From Lysinibacillus fusiformis (GTDB lineage: Bacteria; Bacillota; Bacilli; Bacillales_A; Planococcaceae): a stretch of DNA of 64,000 nucleotides. The notes under the pieces are model-generated. The model searched no databases. It saw nothing but the letters and a program-made list of their open reading frames with translations, and had not been told where the DNA came from. Position numbers and translations under genes: made by a program. The stretch lies in assembly GCF_003049525.1 (NCBI RefSeq), contig NZ_PYWL01000001.1, positions 124,001 through 188,000 of the forward strand. Direction: 5' to 3'. Positions 12,005 to 20,090 of this stretch are shown piece by piece. The stretch's first letter is position 1; every line of letters begins with the position of its first letter.

Positions 12005-13015
12005 CTATATTTCTATAAATTTTTTAATGCGTTGTTCAAAAGAGACGATGGATTGAACCCCATGGCTCTTTAGCAAGTCTGTATTGGCAAATGTATGCTT
12101 TCCTAAATCATCAGGGAAATGGGCATCTGAGGAAACTGTAAAAATAACCCCATAGTCAAGTAAGGTTTGTAAAAAGCGAGGGCCAGGGCACATTTCTTTT
12201 ACAGGATAACGATAATACAACCCGGCATTGATCTCCGTGGCAGTTTCAGTTGACGTTAAAGCTTGTGCGATACGTTCATACCAAACTTTTAGAAATGCCT
12301 GATCCTCTACCTGATAATTAAATACTTTAAAGTTGTCAAGATGGGCCACAAAATCAAATAGTTTGGACTGAATCATGTTTTCAACAGTCATAAAAAATCG
12401 CTCATAGTTTTCTTGTAATGCTTGCGGACTCATTTGCTTAAATAGATATTCTGTTTGGGGATTATCAAAGCCCCAGCCATCTACAAAATGGACTGAACCG
12501 ATTACATAATCCCACGGATGTTCGGCTAATAATGAAGTTAGCTCCATTTCCCCACCTATAAAATAATCTGCCTCTATACCTAGCTTCAAGGCAATGCCTT
12601 CTCGGTGCCATTTTTCCTTCGCCTGCTGAATGGTAGAGACAAAAGTATCGATATTTTCTGTCATGACACGATCTAGCCAATATCGCTGTAATTGACCAAT
12701 CTTACTATCGTCCAATTTCATAAAGCGCTCGAAATAAGCACGCGTCTCCTTAAAACGATATAAGTGATCAACAATGCCAATCTCTCGTAAACCAAGCTGC
12801 TTTGCTTGCTGAAGATATAAATCCAACCATTCCTCACTATAGCAGCCATTTTGAACCCTCTTTGTTAACCTCTGTAGTTGAAAGGTCATCTGCTCCTTTG
12901 AACCCTGTGCAGTAGCATCCACATGTTGAAAGAACTCAAGCGCCTGTGATGTACGCTCTAGCCAGCGCGATGAATAAGGCCCCTCTTCTAAATGTACATG
13001 ATAATCAATTGTCAT
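12005..13015 (-). CDS. PHP-domain phosphoesterase (histidinol-phosphatase-like)
   Basis: PHP-fold metal hydrolase, the class of HisK-type histidinol phosphatase and of PHP phosphodiesterases. Visible ligands are DYHVHLEEG at the N-terminus, GIVDHLY, LGIEADYF, IGSVHFVDGW, DFVAHLDNFK, and SSDAHFP near the C-terminus. A complete trinuclear metal site is therefore likely. There is no signal peptide, so it is cytoplasmic. 336 aa from ATG 13015, which shares one base with the deoR stop (TGATGA); the listed upstream TTG adds one residue only. No his genes are nearby. Its place as last gene of an ABC importer operon, together with a second phosphoesterase, suggests it acts on the imported compound. 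The substrate is unknown. Confidence 0.8.
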   Translation of the reverse strand: MTIDYHVHLEEGPYSSRWLERTSQALEFFQHVDATAQGSKEQMTFQLQRLTKRVQNGCYSEEWLDLYLQQAKQLGLREIGIVDHLYRFKETRAYFERFMKLDDSKIGQLQRYWLDRVMTENIDTFVSTIQQAKEKWHREGIALKLGIEADYFIGGEMELTSLLAEHPWDYVIGSVHFVDGWGFDNPQTEYLFKQMSPQALQENYERFFMTVENMIQSKLFDFVAHLDNFKVFNYQVEDQAFLKVWYERIAQALTSTETATEINAGLYYRYPVKEMCPGPRFLQTLLDYGVIFTVSSDAHFPDDLGKHTFANTDLLKSHGVQSIVSFEQRIKKFIEI

Positions 13016-13797
13016 CAACTTTTCCCTCCATTACATACCGTCCATTTTTCTTCATAAGCCTGCCATTCTAATGGACAGGTATTTTCACAAAAAATTTCCG
13101 TACATTCTTCAAGATGACAAATTTGAAAAAATGATTTTCCATTAATTTTCGATGCATCCGCTAATAAATAATTGACCTTACTATGCTTTTGCATTTTTTT
13201 TGAAATGAGAGATTCATCTAAATCATAATCGTAAACAACACCATCACTAATGCCACCACATGAAATAAATGCTTTATCAAAATTCATATTATCTAACATT
13301 TCCAAAGTCATAGCTCCTGCGACAGAGGATTGTCGCGGATTCGCGGTACCACCTAGTAAAATAACCTTCCCAGTCATGCGTCTTTCCTCTATAGCTAAAT
13401 TAAACTGGACAGCTGCTGCAATCGAGTTTGTAACAACTGTTATATCGTCAACAGCTAGTAGAAAATCTGCAATATGAACCGTTGTCGTCCCCGTATCAAT
13501 TGCTATCGTATCTCCATCGCTAATCCGTTTTGCGGCCATACGAGCAATTTGACGCTTAGCCTCTTTCTGCATTTGTAGCTTACGCAAAAAGGCAGGCTCA
13601 TTGCGTACGTTCGTATATTTAATAGCCCCACCATGCACTCTTGTTAACAAACGCTGTTGCTCTAATTCATCAAAGTCTCTTCGTATTGTTTCAGGAGCTA
13701 CTTGAAGCGCATCAGCAATATTCGCAACAATAATTTTCCCTTCCCACTCTAATTGTTTTAATATGAATTCGAATCTTTCTAGTTTTGCGTAAGTCAT
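13015..13797 (-). CDS. DeoR/GlpR-family transcriptional regulator
   Basis: Sugar-phosphate-responsive type repressor. The N-terminal winged HTH reads KLERFEFILKQLEWEGKI, then VAPETIRRDFDELEQQ and HGGAI, the DeoR signature. The C-terminal sensor domain has GDTIAIDTGTTT, VTNSIAAAV and LLGG, the phosphosugar-binding fold. The start is ATG 13797, overlapping the ATPase stop by 4 nt (ATGA); 260 aa. DeoR proteins usually sense a phosphorylated intermediate, which agrees with an operon that imports and hydrolyses phosphate esters. It probably controls this operon, but no operator was defined. Confidence 0.88.
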   Translation of the reverse strand: MTYAKLERFEFILKQLEWEGKIIVANIADALQVAPETIRRDFDELEQQRLLTRVHGGAIKYTNVRNEPAFLRKLQMQKEAKRQIARMAAKRISDGDTIAIDTGTTTVHIADFLLAVDDITVVTNSIAAAVQFNLAIEERRMTGKVILLGGTANPRQSSVAGAMTLEMLDNMNFDKAFISCGGISDGVVYDYDLDESLISKKMQKHSKVNYLLADASKINGKSFFQICHLEECTEIFCENTCPLEWQAYEEKWTVCNGGKS

Positions 13798-14795
13798 GAT
13801 AATGCAATCACATCTTCTTTTGCGACATAACACTTATAGGTTGCTCCCATTTCAATTGAATAGCCCTGTTGATGCAGCTGCTCGATTGTAAATAAGACCT
13901 CCCCCTCAAACATTGTTCGAATGATATTGCCACTCATTAACGATTGTTTCGCTATTCCTGTTAAACACAGATCACCATTTCTTTTATCGAAATGCAAAGC
14001 TTCAGGACGAATCGCAAATTTACGGTGTGGCTCTGGTAAAGGTTCTCCGAGCATTTGCTGTAAAACCTGTCGAGAAAAAACATTATAATGCCCAATAAAA
14101 TTAGCAATAAATTCATTATCAGGTCTTGTATAAATCTCAGTTGGTGTCCCACTTTGCGCAATACTGCCATTATTCATTACAAATATTCTATCTGAAACAG
14201 CCATGGCCTCTTCCTGATCATGCGTTACTAAAATCATCGTCATATTGAGCTTCCGTTGAATGGCCCGTAAATCTGCCTGAAGCTTCTTACGTATTTGAGC
14301 ATCTAGCGCACTAAGTGGCTCGTCTAATAACAATACTTTAGGTCGGACAATTAACGCTCGCGCTAGTGCAACACGTTGTTGTTGACCTCCCGATAGTTCT
14401 TTCGGATAAGCGTGCGCTTTTTCGCTTAAATGAACAAGCTCCAACATGTCTTGAACGCGCTGTTCTAGCTCAACTGAATTCTCTTTTTGCATACGCAAAC
14501 CAAAGGCGACATTTTCTTGAACGGTCATATTCGGGAAAAGTGCATAGGATTGAAAAACCATCCCCACTTGACGATCCTTCGGCTGTACACCATTCATATC
14601 TTTACCTTCAATGGAAATTTTGCCTGCCGTTGCATCCGTTAAGCCTGCAACAATACGAAGAATCGTACTTTTTCCACAGCCACTCGGTCCTAATAAAGTA
14701 ATAAATTCACCTTTGTCAATTTTCATATTAATATTCGATAAAACAGTTGATGACCCATAGTTTTTATGAAGCCCTTCAATAACAAGATAACTCAT
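13794..14795 (-). CDS. ABC importer ATPase (PotA/FbpC/PhnT class)
   Basis: Nucleotide-binding subunit of the adjacent importer. Walker A GPSGCGKST, Q-loop MVFQSYALFPNMTV, signature LSGGQQQRVALARAL, Walker B VLLLDEPLSALD and switch His THDQEEAM are intact. A C-terminal TOBE-like regulatory domain follows from about residue 235 (FAIRPEALHFD). 333 aa is typical for this class, which imports polyamines, iron, thiamine or aminoethylphosphonate. It overlaps the permease stop by 4 nt and the deoR start by 4 nt, so translation is probably coupled. Confidence 0.9.
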   Translation of the reverse strand: MSYLVIEGLHKNYGSSTVLSNINMKIDKGEFITLLGPSGCGKSTILRIVAGLTDATAGKISIEGKDMNGVQPKDRQVGMVFQSYALFPNMTVQENVAFGLRMQKENSVELEQRVQDMLELVHLSEKAHAYPKELSGGQQQRVALARALIVRPKVLLLDEPLSALDAQIRKKLQADLRAIQRKLNMTMILVTHDQEEAMAVSDRIFVMNNGSIAQSGTPTEIYTRPDNEFIANFIGHYNVFSRQVLQQMLGEPLPEPHRKFAIRPEALHFDKRNGDLCLTGIAKQSLMSGNIIRTMFEGEVLFTIEQLHQQGYSIEMGATYKCYVAKEDVIALS

Positions 14796-15577
14796 AGATT
14801 TGTAGCACCTTTCGATCGTTTCGTTACTATTGCAATGACAAATGTTAATAAACCCATCAGCACGATATAAATGAAAACTACTGCACTAGCAATATGTCCA
14901 CTTGTACTTAGTTTTTTCATTAAATAAATTTGAACGGTTTCAAAGCGAGAGCCCACAACAAGATTAATTAAGACAAATTCGCCAAATAAAACAGAGAAAG
15001 ATAACAGCGCACCTGCAAATAAGCCGGGATAAACTGTAGGCAGTAAAATTTTTGTGAATGCTTGCCTTTTAGAGGCGCCAAGCAATTGAGCTGCATCAAG
15101 AAGTTGCCTTGCATCTATATTTCGCAAACTATTTCGTGTGCCCTGATAGATATAAGGTAGAATGCCAACAACATAGGCCCCTAAAACAACGAAAATCATC
15201 GGTATCCCTATTTGACTATAAACGCGGATAAGTCCTACCGCTAAAATGATTCCTGGAAAAGAATAAACCATGACAACAGCCATCTGTATCCACTTTTCAT
15301 ACGTAGGAAAGTACAAGACAATAACGAAGATGGCTGGCACAATAACAAGGAGCGCAATACTAACAGCACCTCCTGCTAATAATACTGAACGTCCAAATGC
15401 TTGAATAAAATCACTATCCTGAAACAATGCGGTAAACCATTTTAATGTAAATCCTTCTGGTAATATCGTTTTATTCCATTTTGATGCAAAAGCATAGAGC
15501 ATCGTTGCTAGAACGGGCAATATAAGATACCCAACTAATAGGAGGAAAAATAAATCGGCCAAGCCCCTCTTCTTCAT
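14792..15577 (-). CDS. ABC importer permease, second subunit
   Basis: Inner-membrane permease with about six hydrophobic segments, the first near residues 8-28. The ATPase-coupling EAA-type loop is at RQLLDAAQLLGASKRQAFTKILLP. 261 aa. It overlaps the upstream permease and the downstream ATPase by 4 nt each. With the partner permease it forms the pore of a PotBC/PhnUV-like transporter. Confidence 0.88.
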   Translation of the reverse strand: MKKRGLADLFFLLLVGYLILPVLATMLYAFASKWNKTILPEGFTLKWFTALFQDSDFIQAFGRSVLLAGGAVSIALLVIVPAIFVIVLYFPTYEKWIQMAVVMVYSFPGIILAVGLIRVYSQIGIPMIFVVLGAYVVGILPYIYQGTRNSLRNIDARQLLDAAQLLGASKRQAFTKILLPTVYPGLFAGALLSFSVLFGEFVLINLVVGSRFETVQIYLMKKLSTSGHIASAVVFIYIVLMGLLTFVIAIVTKRSKGATNL

Positions 15578-16419
15578 TTAAGTTTCCTCCTTGTTTTTGA
15601 GATGCTCCACTCACTAATTAACATAGCCGTTACCATGGATACGGCTAAAATGACCGCTATCGCACTTGCTAGCTCTGGTTGGGCAAAGATATCACCCTTA
15701 ATTAATGAGCCAATACGAATCGCCACTAAGTTATAATTACTGCTCGTCAGCGCATAGGCAGAGGCATACGCCCCCATAGCATTAGCAAATAACACACTAA
15801 AAGTTCCGACAATCCCTGGTAGCATAACTGGTAAACCAATTTTCATCCAAAACTGCCAACTGGATGCCCCTAAAAGTGCAGCTGCCTCCTTCCACTGCTG
15901 CTGGATTCCATCATAAATCGGATATAATAGCATAAGCGATAGCGGAAGCTGAAAGTAAATATAAATTAATAAAAGACCACCCCAACTATAAAGTGAAAAT
16001 GATGACAGTGCATCAATATCCCATTTTTCAAATAACAGTGTAAATAAACCACTGTTGCCAAGTAACACGATAAAAGCAAACGCTAACGGAATACCCGAAA
16101 AATTAGATGTTAAATTTGTTAGTATTAAAATTTTCTCCCTTACTGGCTCAGAAAACTTCATCATGGCATAGACCGCGAACAATGTAACCATTAACGCGAT
16201 AATAGCTGAAATGACGGATAAGGTAATACTATTTTTAAACCCCTGTAGAATATAGCCGTTTGTAAAAACCGCCTTGTATTGTGCCAGCGTAAAGCCATCA
16301 CTATTTTGAAAGCTAGTTATGAGCATATACAATAAAGGGACAAGGAAAAATAATAATAGTAATACTAGAAAAGGAGAAAGCCAAGCAATGGATTGCCGCT
16401 TCGATATCAACACAATCAC
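15574..16419 (-). CDS. ABC importer permease, first subunit
   Basis: Inner-membrane permease of 281 aa with about six membrane segments; the first is near residues 14-36. The coupling loop reads QWKEAAALLGASSWQFWMKIGLP. The start is uncertain among GTG 16419, GTG 16413 and TTG 16410; I list the first because GAAAGAAG lies just before it. It overlaps the second permease by 4 nt. A strong hairpin separates it from the upstream hydrolase gene. Confidence 0.87.
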   Translation of the reverse strand: MIVLISKRQSIAWLSPFLVLLLLFFLVPLLYMLITSFQNSDGFTLAQYKAVFTNGYILQGFKNSITLSVISAIIALMVTLFAVYAMMKFSEPVREKILILTNLTSNFSGIPLAFAFIVLLGNSGLFTLLFEKWDIDALSSFSLYSWGGLLLIYIYFQLPLSLMLLYPIYDGIQQQWKEAAALLGASSWQFWMKIGLPVMLPGIVGTFSVLFANAMGAYASAYALTSSNYNLVAIRIGSLIKGDIFAQPELASAIAVILAVSMVTAMLISEWSISKTRRKLK

Positions 16420-16449
16420 TTCTTTCTATAATTACTGCTGCTCAAGGGG

Positions 16450-16490
16450 ATAATAGTCGCTCCAGTCAGTCTAATAGGAGCGACTATTAT
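16450..16490. other. Long perfect intra-operon hairpin without T-tract
   Basis: A 14-bp perfect inverted repeat (16450-16463 / 16477-16490) with a 13-nt loop lies between the hydrolase and the first permease. Neither strand has a T-run after it, so it is probably not a full terminator. It may be an mRNA stability or processing element that keeps the upstream binding-protein part more abundant. Confidence 0.75.
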
Positions 16491-16493
16491 TAG

Positions 16494-17330
16494 TTAAACC
16501 TCTTTTGCTGCATACACACCTTCAAGCAAAAGTGGCACCATCTCATCAGTAGGCTCCATATTCAATAAATGACAGCATAGTGGTGCAATTTGTAATTGTG
16601 AAACGACACCCTCATTTATCCCTGCCTTGATAGAATCGGCTATCACAAACAGTGGAACATATCGATCCTCATCCGTTGTTCCTCCATGATTGCCATCACT
16701 CGTCATGCCATGATCCGCTGTAACAATGACCTCATACCCTTGCGCCATACATTTTGGGATGAATAATGATAATAAGGCATCCATCGCTAAAACACGATTG
16801 CGATATTGTGCGGAATCCGCAGTGAATTTATGACCATCATCATCAACATTCATCGGATGAATATAAAGGAAATCAGGCTGCTTTTCATCCATTAGCCACG
16901 CTGCATCTGCAAATACATGACTATCCGGATAATGATCCTCAAAATAGAACAATCCATTGTCAATTGGTAAGGATGTATCCAATTGAATTCTGTCAGCCAT
17001 ATGGTTAAATGGTGCTCTGTTATAAAGTTCGCTTACCCAATAATAGGCTGAGGCTGCAGTAGTCAATCCGTGTTCCTTCGCAACATGAAAGACACTTTTT
17101 TGAGTCGATAAACGGACGGTCATATTGCTTGTGACACCATGAACGATGGGGGGTGTCCCTGTTAAAATAGTTTCATACAATGGTCGGGATAACGCTGGAA
17201 CCTCCGAACAAATTTTATAGCGCGCTGCTACCTTTCGCTCTACTAAATGGTGTAAAAATCCCATATGGCTACAAGCAGTATCAAAGCGTAGTGCATCAAC
17301 GACAATAAGAACTAGTTTCTTATTTTGCAT
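16494..17330 (-). CDS. Alkaline-phosphatase-superfamily phosphodiesterase/phosphatase (cytoplasmic)
   Basis: Type I phosphodiesterase/nucleotide pyrophosphatase fold. The two-metal ligand set is visible: VDALRFD (first Asp), a candidate nucleophile Ser in PALSRPLYETILTG, HPMNVDDDGHKF (DxxGH), TADHGM, and NHGG. There is no signal peptide, so it acts in the cytoplasm. 278 aa is short for the superfamily. It overlaps the binding-protein gene by 11 nt, placing it second in the operon. Superfamily members split phosphomonoesters, diesters or phosphonates (for example phosphonoacetate hydrolase), so an organophosphorus substrate is likely but not identified. Confidence 0.85.
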   Translation of the reverse strand: MQNKKLVLIVVDALRFDTACSHMGFLHHLVERKVAARYKICSEVPALSRPLYETILTGTPPIVHGVTSNMTVRLSTQKSVFHVAKEHGLTTAASAYYWVSELYNRAPFNHMADRIQLDTSLPIDNGLFYFEDHYPDSHVFADAAWLMDEKQPDFLYIHPMNVDDDGHKFTADSAQYRNRVLAMDALLSLFIPKCMAQGYEVIVTADHGMTSDGNHGGTTDEDRYVPLFVIADSIKAGINEGVVSQLQIAPLCCHLLNMEPTDEMVPLLLEGVYAAKEV

Positions 17331-18408
17331 GGATTAACACCTGCTCCTGATATAATTGTGGAATTTGCTTCGTTGTTTCTTCCCATTGCTTTTGATCGTT
17401 TACTGGCTGAGCATTGTTATACATATCAGCTGGTAATAATAAATCTTTAACATCCTGTGGTAGGTCTACTTTGTCTCGAATTGGTCTTGCATAGCCTTTT
17501 GCTAAATTTTCTTGACCTGCATCAGATAAAATATATTCACGTGCTAGCATGGCCGCATGTGGGTTTTTCGCATACTTGTTAATGATCGTTGCATAGCCTG
17601 AAGTAACAGATCCCTCATTTGGTATCACTACCTCAAAACGGTCCTCATCAATTTGGTGACGATAGCCTAAGGCATTGAAATCCCATAAGATCGCGACATC
17701 AATTTCTCCTTTTTCTAAGTTTGCGACCGATGGATCACCCTGTAATCTACCTTGCTTCGCTAACTCAGCAAAAAAATCAATCCCAGGTTGAATATTGGAT
17801 TCATCCCCACCAAATGCCATAGCAGCTGCTAAAATAGCAAACTGTGCTTGGTTAGCTGTTAATGCATCCCCAATGCTGACTGTATAATCGCCATTTTTTA
17901 AATCCTCCCACGATTTAGGGGCAACTTTTACATTATTTTTATCTGTTAAAAATGAAATAGTTCCAGTATAGCCTACGATCCAATGGCCTTCATCGTCTTT
18001 AGCCCAATTAGGTATCTCATCCCAGTAAGAAGTTTTGTATGGTAACGTTAGACCCTTGTCCTTGGCAATTGGACCAAAAGCAATCCCTACATCACCGATA
18101 TCTGCTGTAGCATCATCTTTCTCCGCTTCAAACTTCGCTAGCTCTTCAGCACTCGACATATCTGTATCTTTGTGTTTAATGCTATATTCAGTTCCTAGCT
18201 CCTCCCAAGTTTCCACCCAGTTCGCCCATGTATCAGGCATACCAACAGAATTGACAGTTCCCTCTTCCTTTGCTTTTGTCGTAATTTCTTCAAGCGTTAC
18301 ATCTTCATTTACCTCGTTTGCACCTGATGAACTGTCTGAACAAGCTGCCAACATGGAAATAGCTAGTGCACCAATTAAGCCTTTTTTCCACAACTTTTGA
18401 ATTGCCAT
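17320..18408 (-). CDS. ABC importer solute-binding lipoprotein
   Basis: Extracellular binding protein of the iron/thiamine/2-aminoethylphosphonate type. The start is ATG 18408 behind GGAGGGT; the frame extends further but without signals. A lipoprotein signal peptide MAIQKLWKKGLIGALAISM is followed by the lipobox LAAC, so the protein is anchored at the outer face of the membrane. The mature part has WEDLKNGDYTVSIGDALTANQA and AILWDFNALGYRHQ, two-lobe binding-protein features. 362 aa. First gene of a seven-gene operon with overlaps throughout except at the 16.45-kb hairpin. The ligand is unknown. Confidence 0.88.
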   Translation of the reverse strand: MAIQKLWKKGLIGALAISMLAACSDSSSGANEVNEDVTLEEITTKAKEEGTVNSVGMPDTWANWVETWEELGTEYSIKHKDTDMSSAEELAKFEAEKDDATADIGDVGIAFGPIAKDKGLTLPYKTSYWDEIPNWAKDDEGHWIVGYTGTISFLTDKNNVKVAPKSWEDLKNGDYTVSIGDALTANQAQFAILAAAMAFGGDESNIQPGIDFFAELAKQGRLQGDPSVANLEKGEIDVAILWDFNALGYRHQIDEDRFEVVIPNEGSVTSGYATIINKYAKNPHAAMLAREYILSDAGQENLAKGYARPIRDKVDLPQDVKDLLLPADMYNNAQPVNDQKQWEETTKQIPQLYQEQVLIHAK

Positions 18409-18598
18409 GTGTTGGACCCTCCATTTGTTTTTGTTTATTTTTATTTGCTTACACCTGTAATGGTATAAAACAAACATTAAGCAAGTATGGAGGTCGTTAA
18501 AATATTTAGTAAAAATTATTGAGAAATTATAAATATCTATGAATGAATAGAATGATCTATAGAGAATTAAAAATTAATTGAAGAACATAGGGGGTGTT

Positions 18599-18634
18599 GT
18601 ATGTGTACGTGTGATTGACCAGACGTACACATAC
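18599..18634. other. Perfect 12-bp dyad between the importer operon and the 125-aa gene
   Basis: GTATGTGTACGT (18599-18610) is repeated inverted at 18623-18634 with a 12-nt loop. There is no T-run on the minus strand after it, so it is not a standard terminator for the gene that ends at 18640. It may be a weak terminator, or an operator about 190 nt upstream of the binding-protein gene. Confidence 0.6.
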
Positions 18635-18639
18635 TTAGA

Positions 18640-19017
18640 TTATTTGGAGAGACCTAAAAAATCAGCATATGTATGCGGCTCATTCTCCTTTAAAATTGTT
18701 AAAAATGTAAACGCTAGTTGAACAACAGACCACCATCTCATATTGTAAGACATTTCAAAACGAGCGGGTTCTAAAGTGAAGACATCCTGAAATATAGTCA
18801 TCGGCTCTATTTGCTCATCCTTTAAAATGGACAGAAAGCCCAGAAATAACGAGTGGTCTTTGACTTCTATCAGTTTGCCCTCAACGAGTGCATCAATATT
18901 TTCTGGTTGTTCGAAATTGCAGTGTGTCGCCACATAACGCTCTAAATCCTGCGCACGCTGCCTTTCTTCACGTTCTTTTTTCTTTGCAATAAAATCAATG
19001 ACGTTATTCACGTGCAT
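18640..19017 (-). CDS. Hypothetical protein, 125 aa
   Basis: Not recognised. It starts MHVNNVIDFIAKKKEREERQ, a charged helix typical of small cytoplasmic Bacillota proteins. The middle is acidic, and a more hydrophobic stretch at about residues 88-115 contains NMRWWSVVQLAFTFLTILKE. That stretch is probably an amphipathic or buried helix rather than a clear membrane anchor. No cysteine pairs or catalytic motifs were noticed. It stands alone between the importer operon and korB. Codon use and base composition look like the neighbours, so it is likely a real gene. Confidence 0.7.
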   Translation of the reverse strand: MHVNNVIDFIAKKKEREERQRAQDLERYVATHCNFEQPENIDALVEGKLIEVKDHSLFLGFLSILKDEQIEPMTIFQDVFTLEPARFEMSYNMRWWSVVQLAFTFLTILKENEPHTYADFLGLSK

Positions 19018-19173
19018 CGCCTCTTTTTTTCTTTTATTGTAGCATTTTCGGGGAGATTTTTACCTCTACTAGCCCCTTGTATTTGTTTTAGTTTCACAAC
19101 TTGAATATGAATTCACATATTTTTGTATCATTACTGCTGTTTTCTAACTCTACATGCAATACATTCATACAAC

Positions 19174-19211
19174 AAAAAAAGCATTTGGACTATTACCAGT
19201 CCAAATGCTTT
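19174..19211 (-). terminator. Terminator of korAB
   Basis: A 13-bp perfect stem (19178-19190 / 19199-19211) with an 8-nt loop, followed on the minus strand by a T-run, 12 nt past the korB stop. Confidence 0.92.
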
Positions 19212-19223
19212 GACTCTATCATT

Positions 19224-20090
19224 TTACATAAATTCTTTTACTAGCTCATTGAAATCATTTTCACTCATTTTAATATCGATATCTGTTAATGGTAACTCGG
19301 AGTAGCCAGGTACTTTCTCTTGATAAGATGCTGTTTCTGTATCATGATAAATAATTCCTGTTACTAAGCCCTCATTTTCCATCACTGTACGCATCGCCAT
19401 ACCACGATCTGAGTGATCATAACCTTCAACATCCGCTAATTTTGTTAAATTCTCTTTAAACCAATCGTATGTGTTCACTTTGTTATATGTGACACAAGGT
19501 GAAAAGACATTGATGAATGAGAAGCCTTTATGGTTGATCCCTGCTTCAATTAAAGCCGTCAATTCTTTAATATCTGTTGAGAAGCCTTGTGCCACAAATG
19601 TAGCACCACTTGTTAATGCAACTTCTAAAGGTTTTAACGATGGCTCAATTGCTCCACCTGGTGTGGATTTAGTGATGAATCCAGCAGCAGAACGTGGAGA
19701 TGTTTGGCCCTTTGTTAAGCCGTAAATTTGGTTATCCATGACAATATACGTAATATCAATATTTCGACGGATTGCATGAATCGTATGCCCCATACCGATC
19801 GCAAATCCATCGCCGTCGCCACCAGAAGCAATAACATGTAAATCACGATTGGCCATTTTTAATCCTTGTGCAATGGGAAGTGCACGACCATGAATACCAT
19901 GGAATCCATAAGAATTGATATAACCTGAAATACGACCTGAACAACCGATTCCAGAAATTACTGCAAGTTCATTTGGTTCAATTCCAACATTGGCAGCAGC
20001 ACGTTGAATAGCTGCCTGTACAGAGAAGTCTCCACAACCTGGGCACCAGTTTGGCTTTACTGCATTACGAAAATCCTTAAATGTTGCCAT
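19224..20090 (-). CDS. korB: 2-oxoacid:ferredoxin oxidoreductase, beta subunit
   Basis: TPP-binding subunit of a 2-oxoacid (probably 2-oxoglutarate) ferredoxin oxidoreductase, which makes acyl-CoA and reduced ferredoxin. The N-terminus has WCPGCGDFSVQ and GIGCSGR. The TPP/Mg region is GGDGDGFAIGMGHTIHAIRRN with the following DNQIYGLTKGQ. 288 aa is normal. It shares one base with the korA stop (TAATG), so the two are translationally coupled. Whether 2-oxoglutarate or another oxoacid is used cannot be read from the sequence. Confidence 0.92.
   Translation of the reverse strand: MATFKDFRNAVKPNWCPGCGDFSVQAAIQRAAANVGIEPNELAVISGIGCSGRISGYINSYGFHGIHGRALPIAQGLKMANRDLHVIASGGDGDGFAIGMGHTIHAIRRNIDITYIVMDNQIYGLTKGQTSPRSAAGFITKSTPGGAIEPSLKPLEVALTSGATFVAQGFSTDIKELTALIEAGINHKGFSFINVFSPCVTYNKVNTYDWFKENLTKLADVEGYDHSDRGMAMRTVMENEGLVTGIIYHDTETASYQEKVPGYSELPLTDIDIKMSENDFNELVKEFM

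Noticed and set aside
12005..13015. Histidinol phosphatase of histidine synthesis (hisK)
   Set aside because: The fold fits, but there is no his gene nearby and the operon is an importer; the generic PHP phosphoesterase call is safer.
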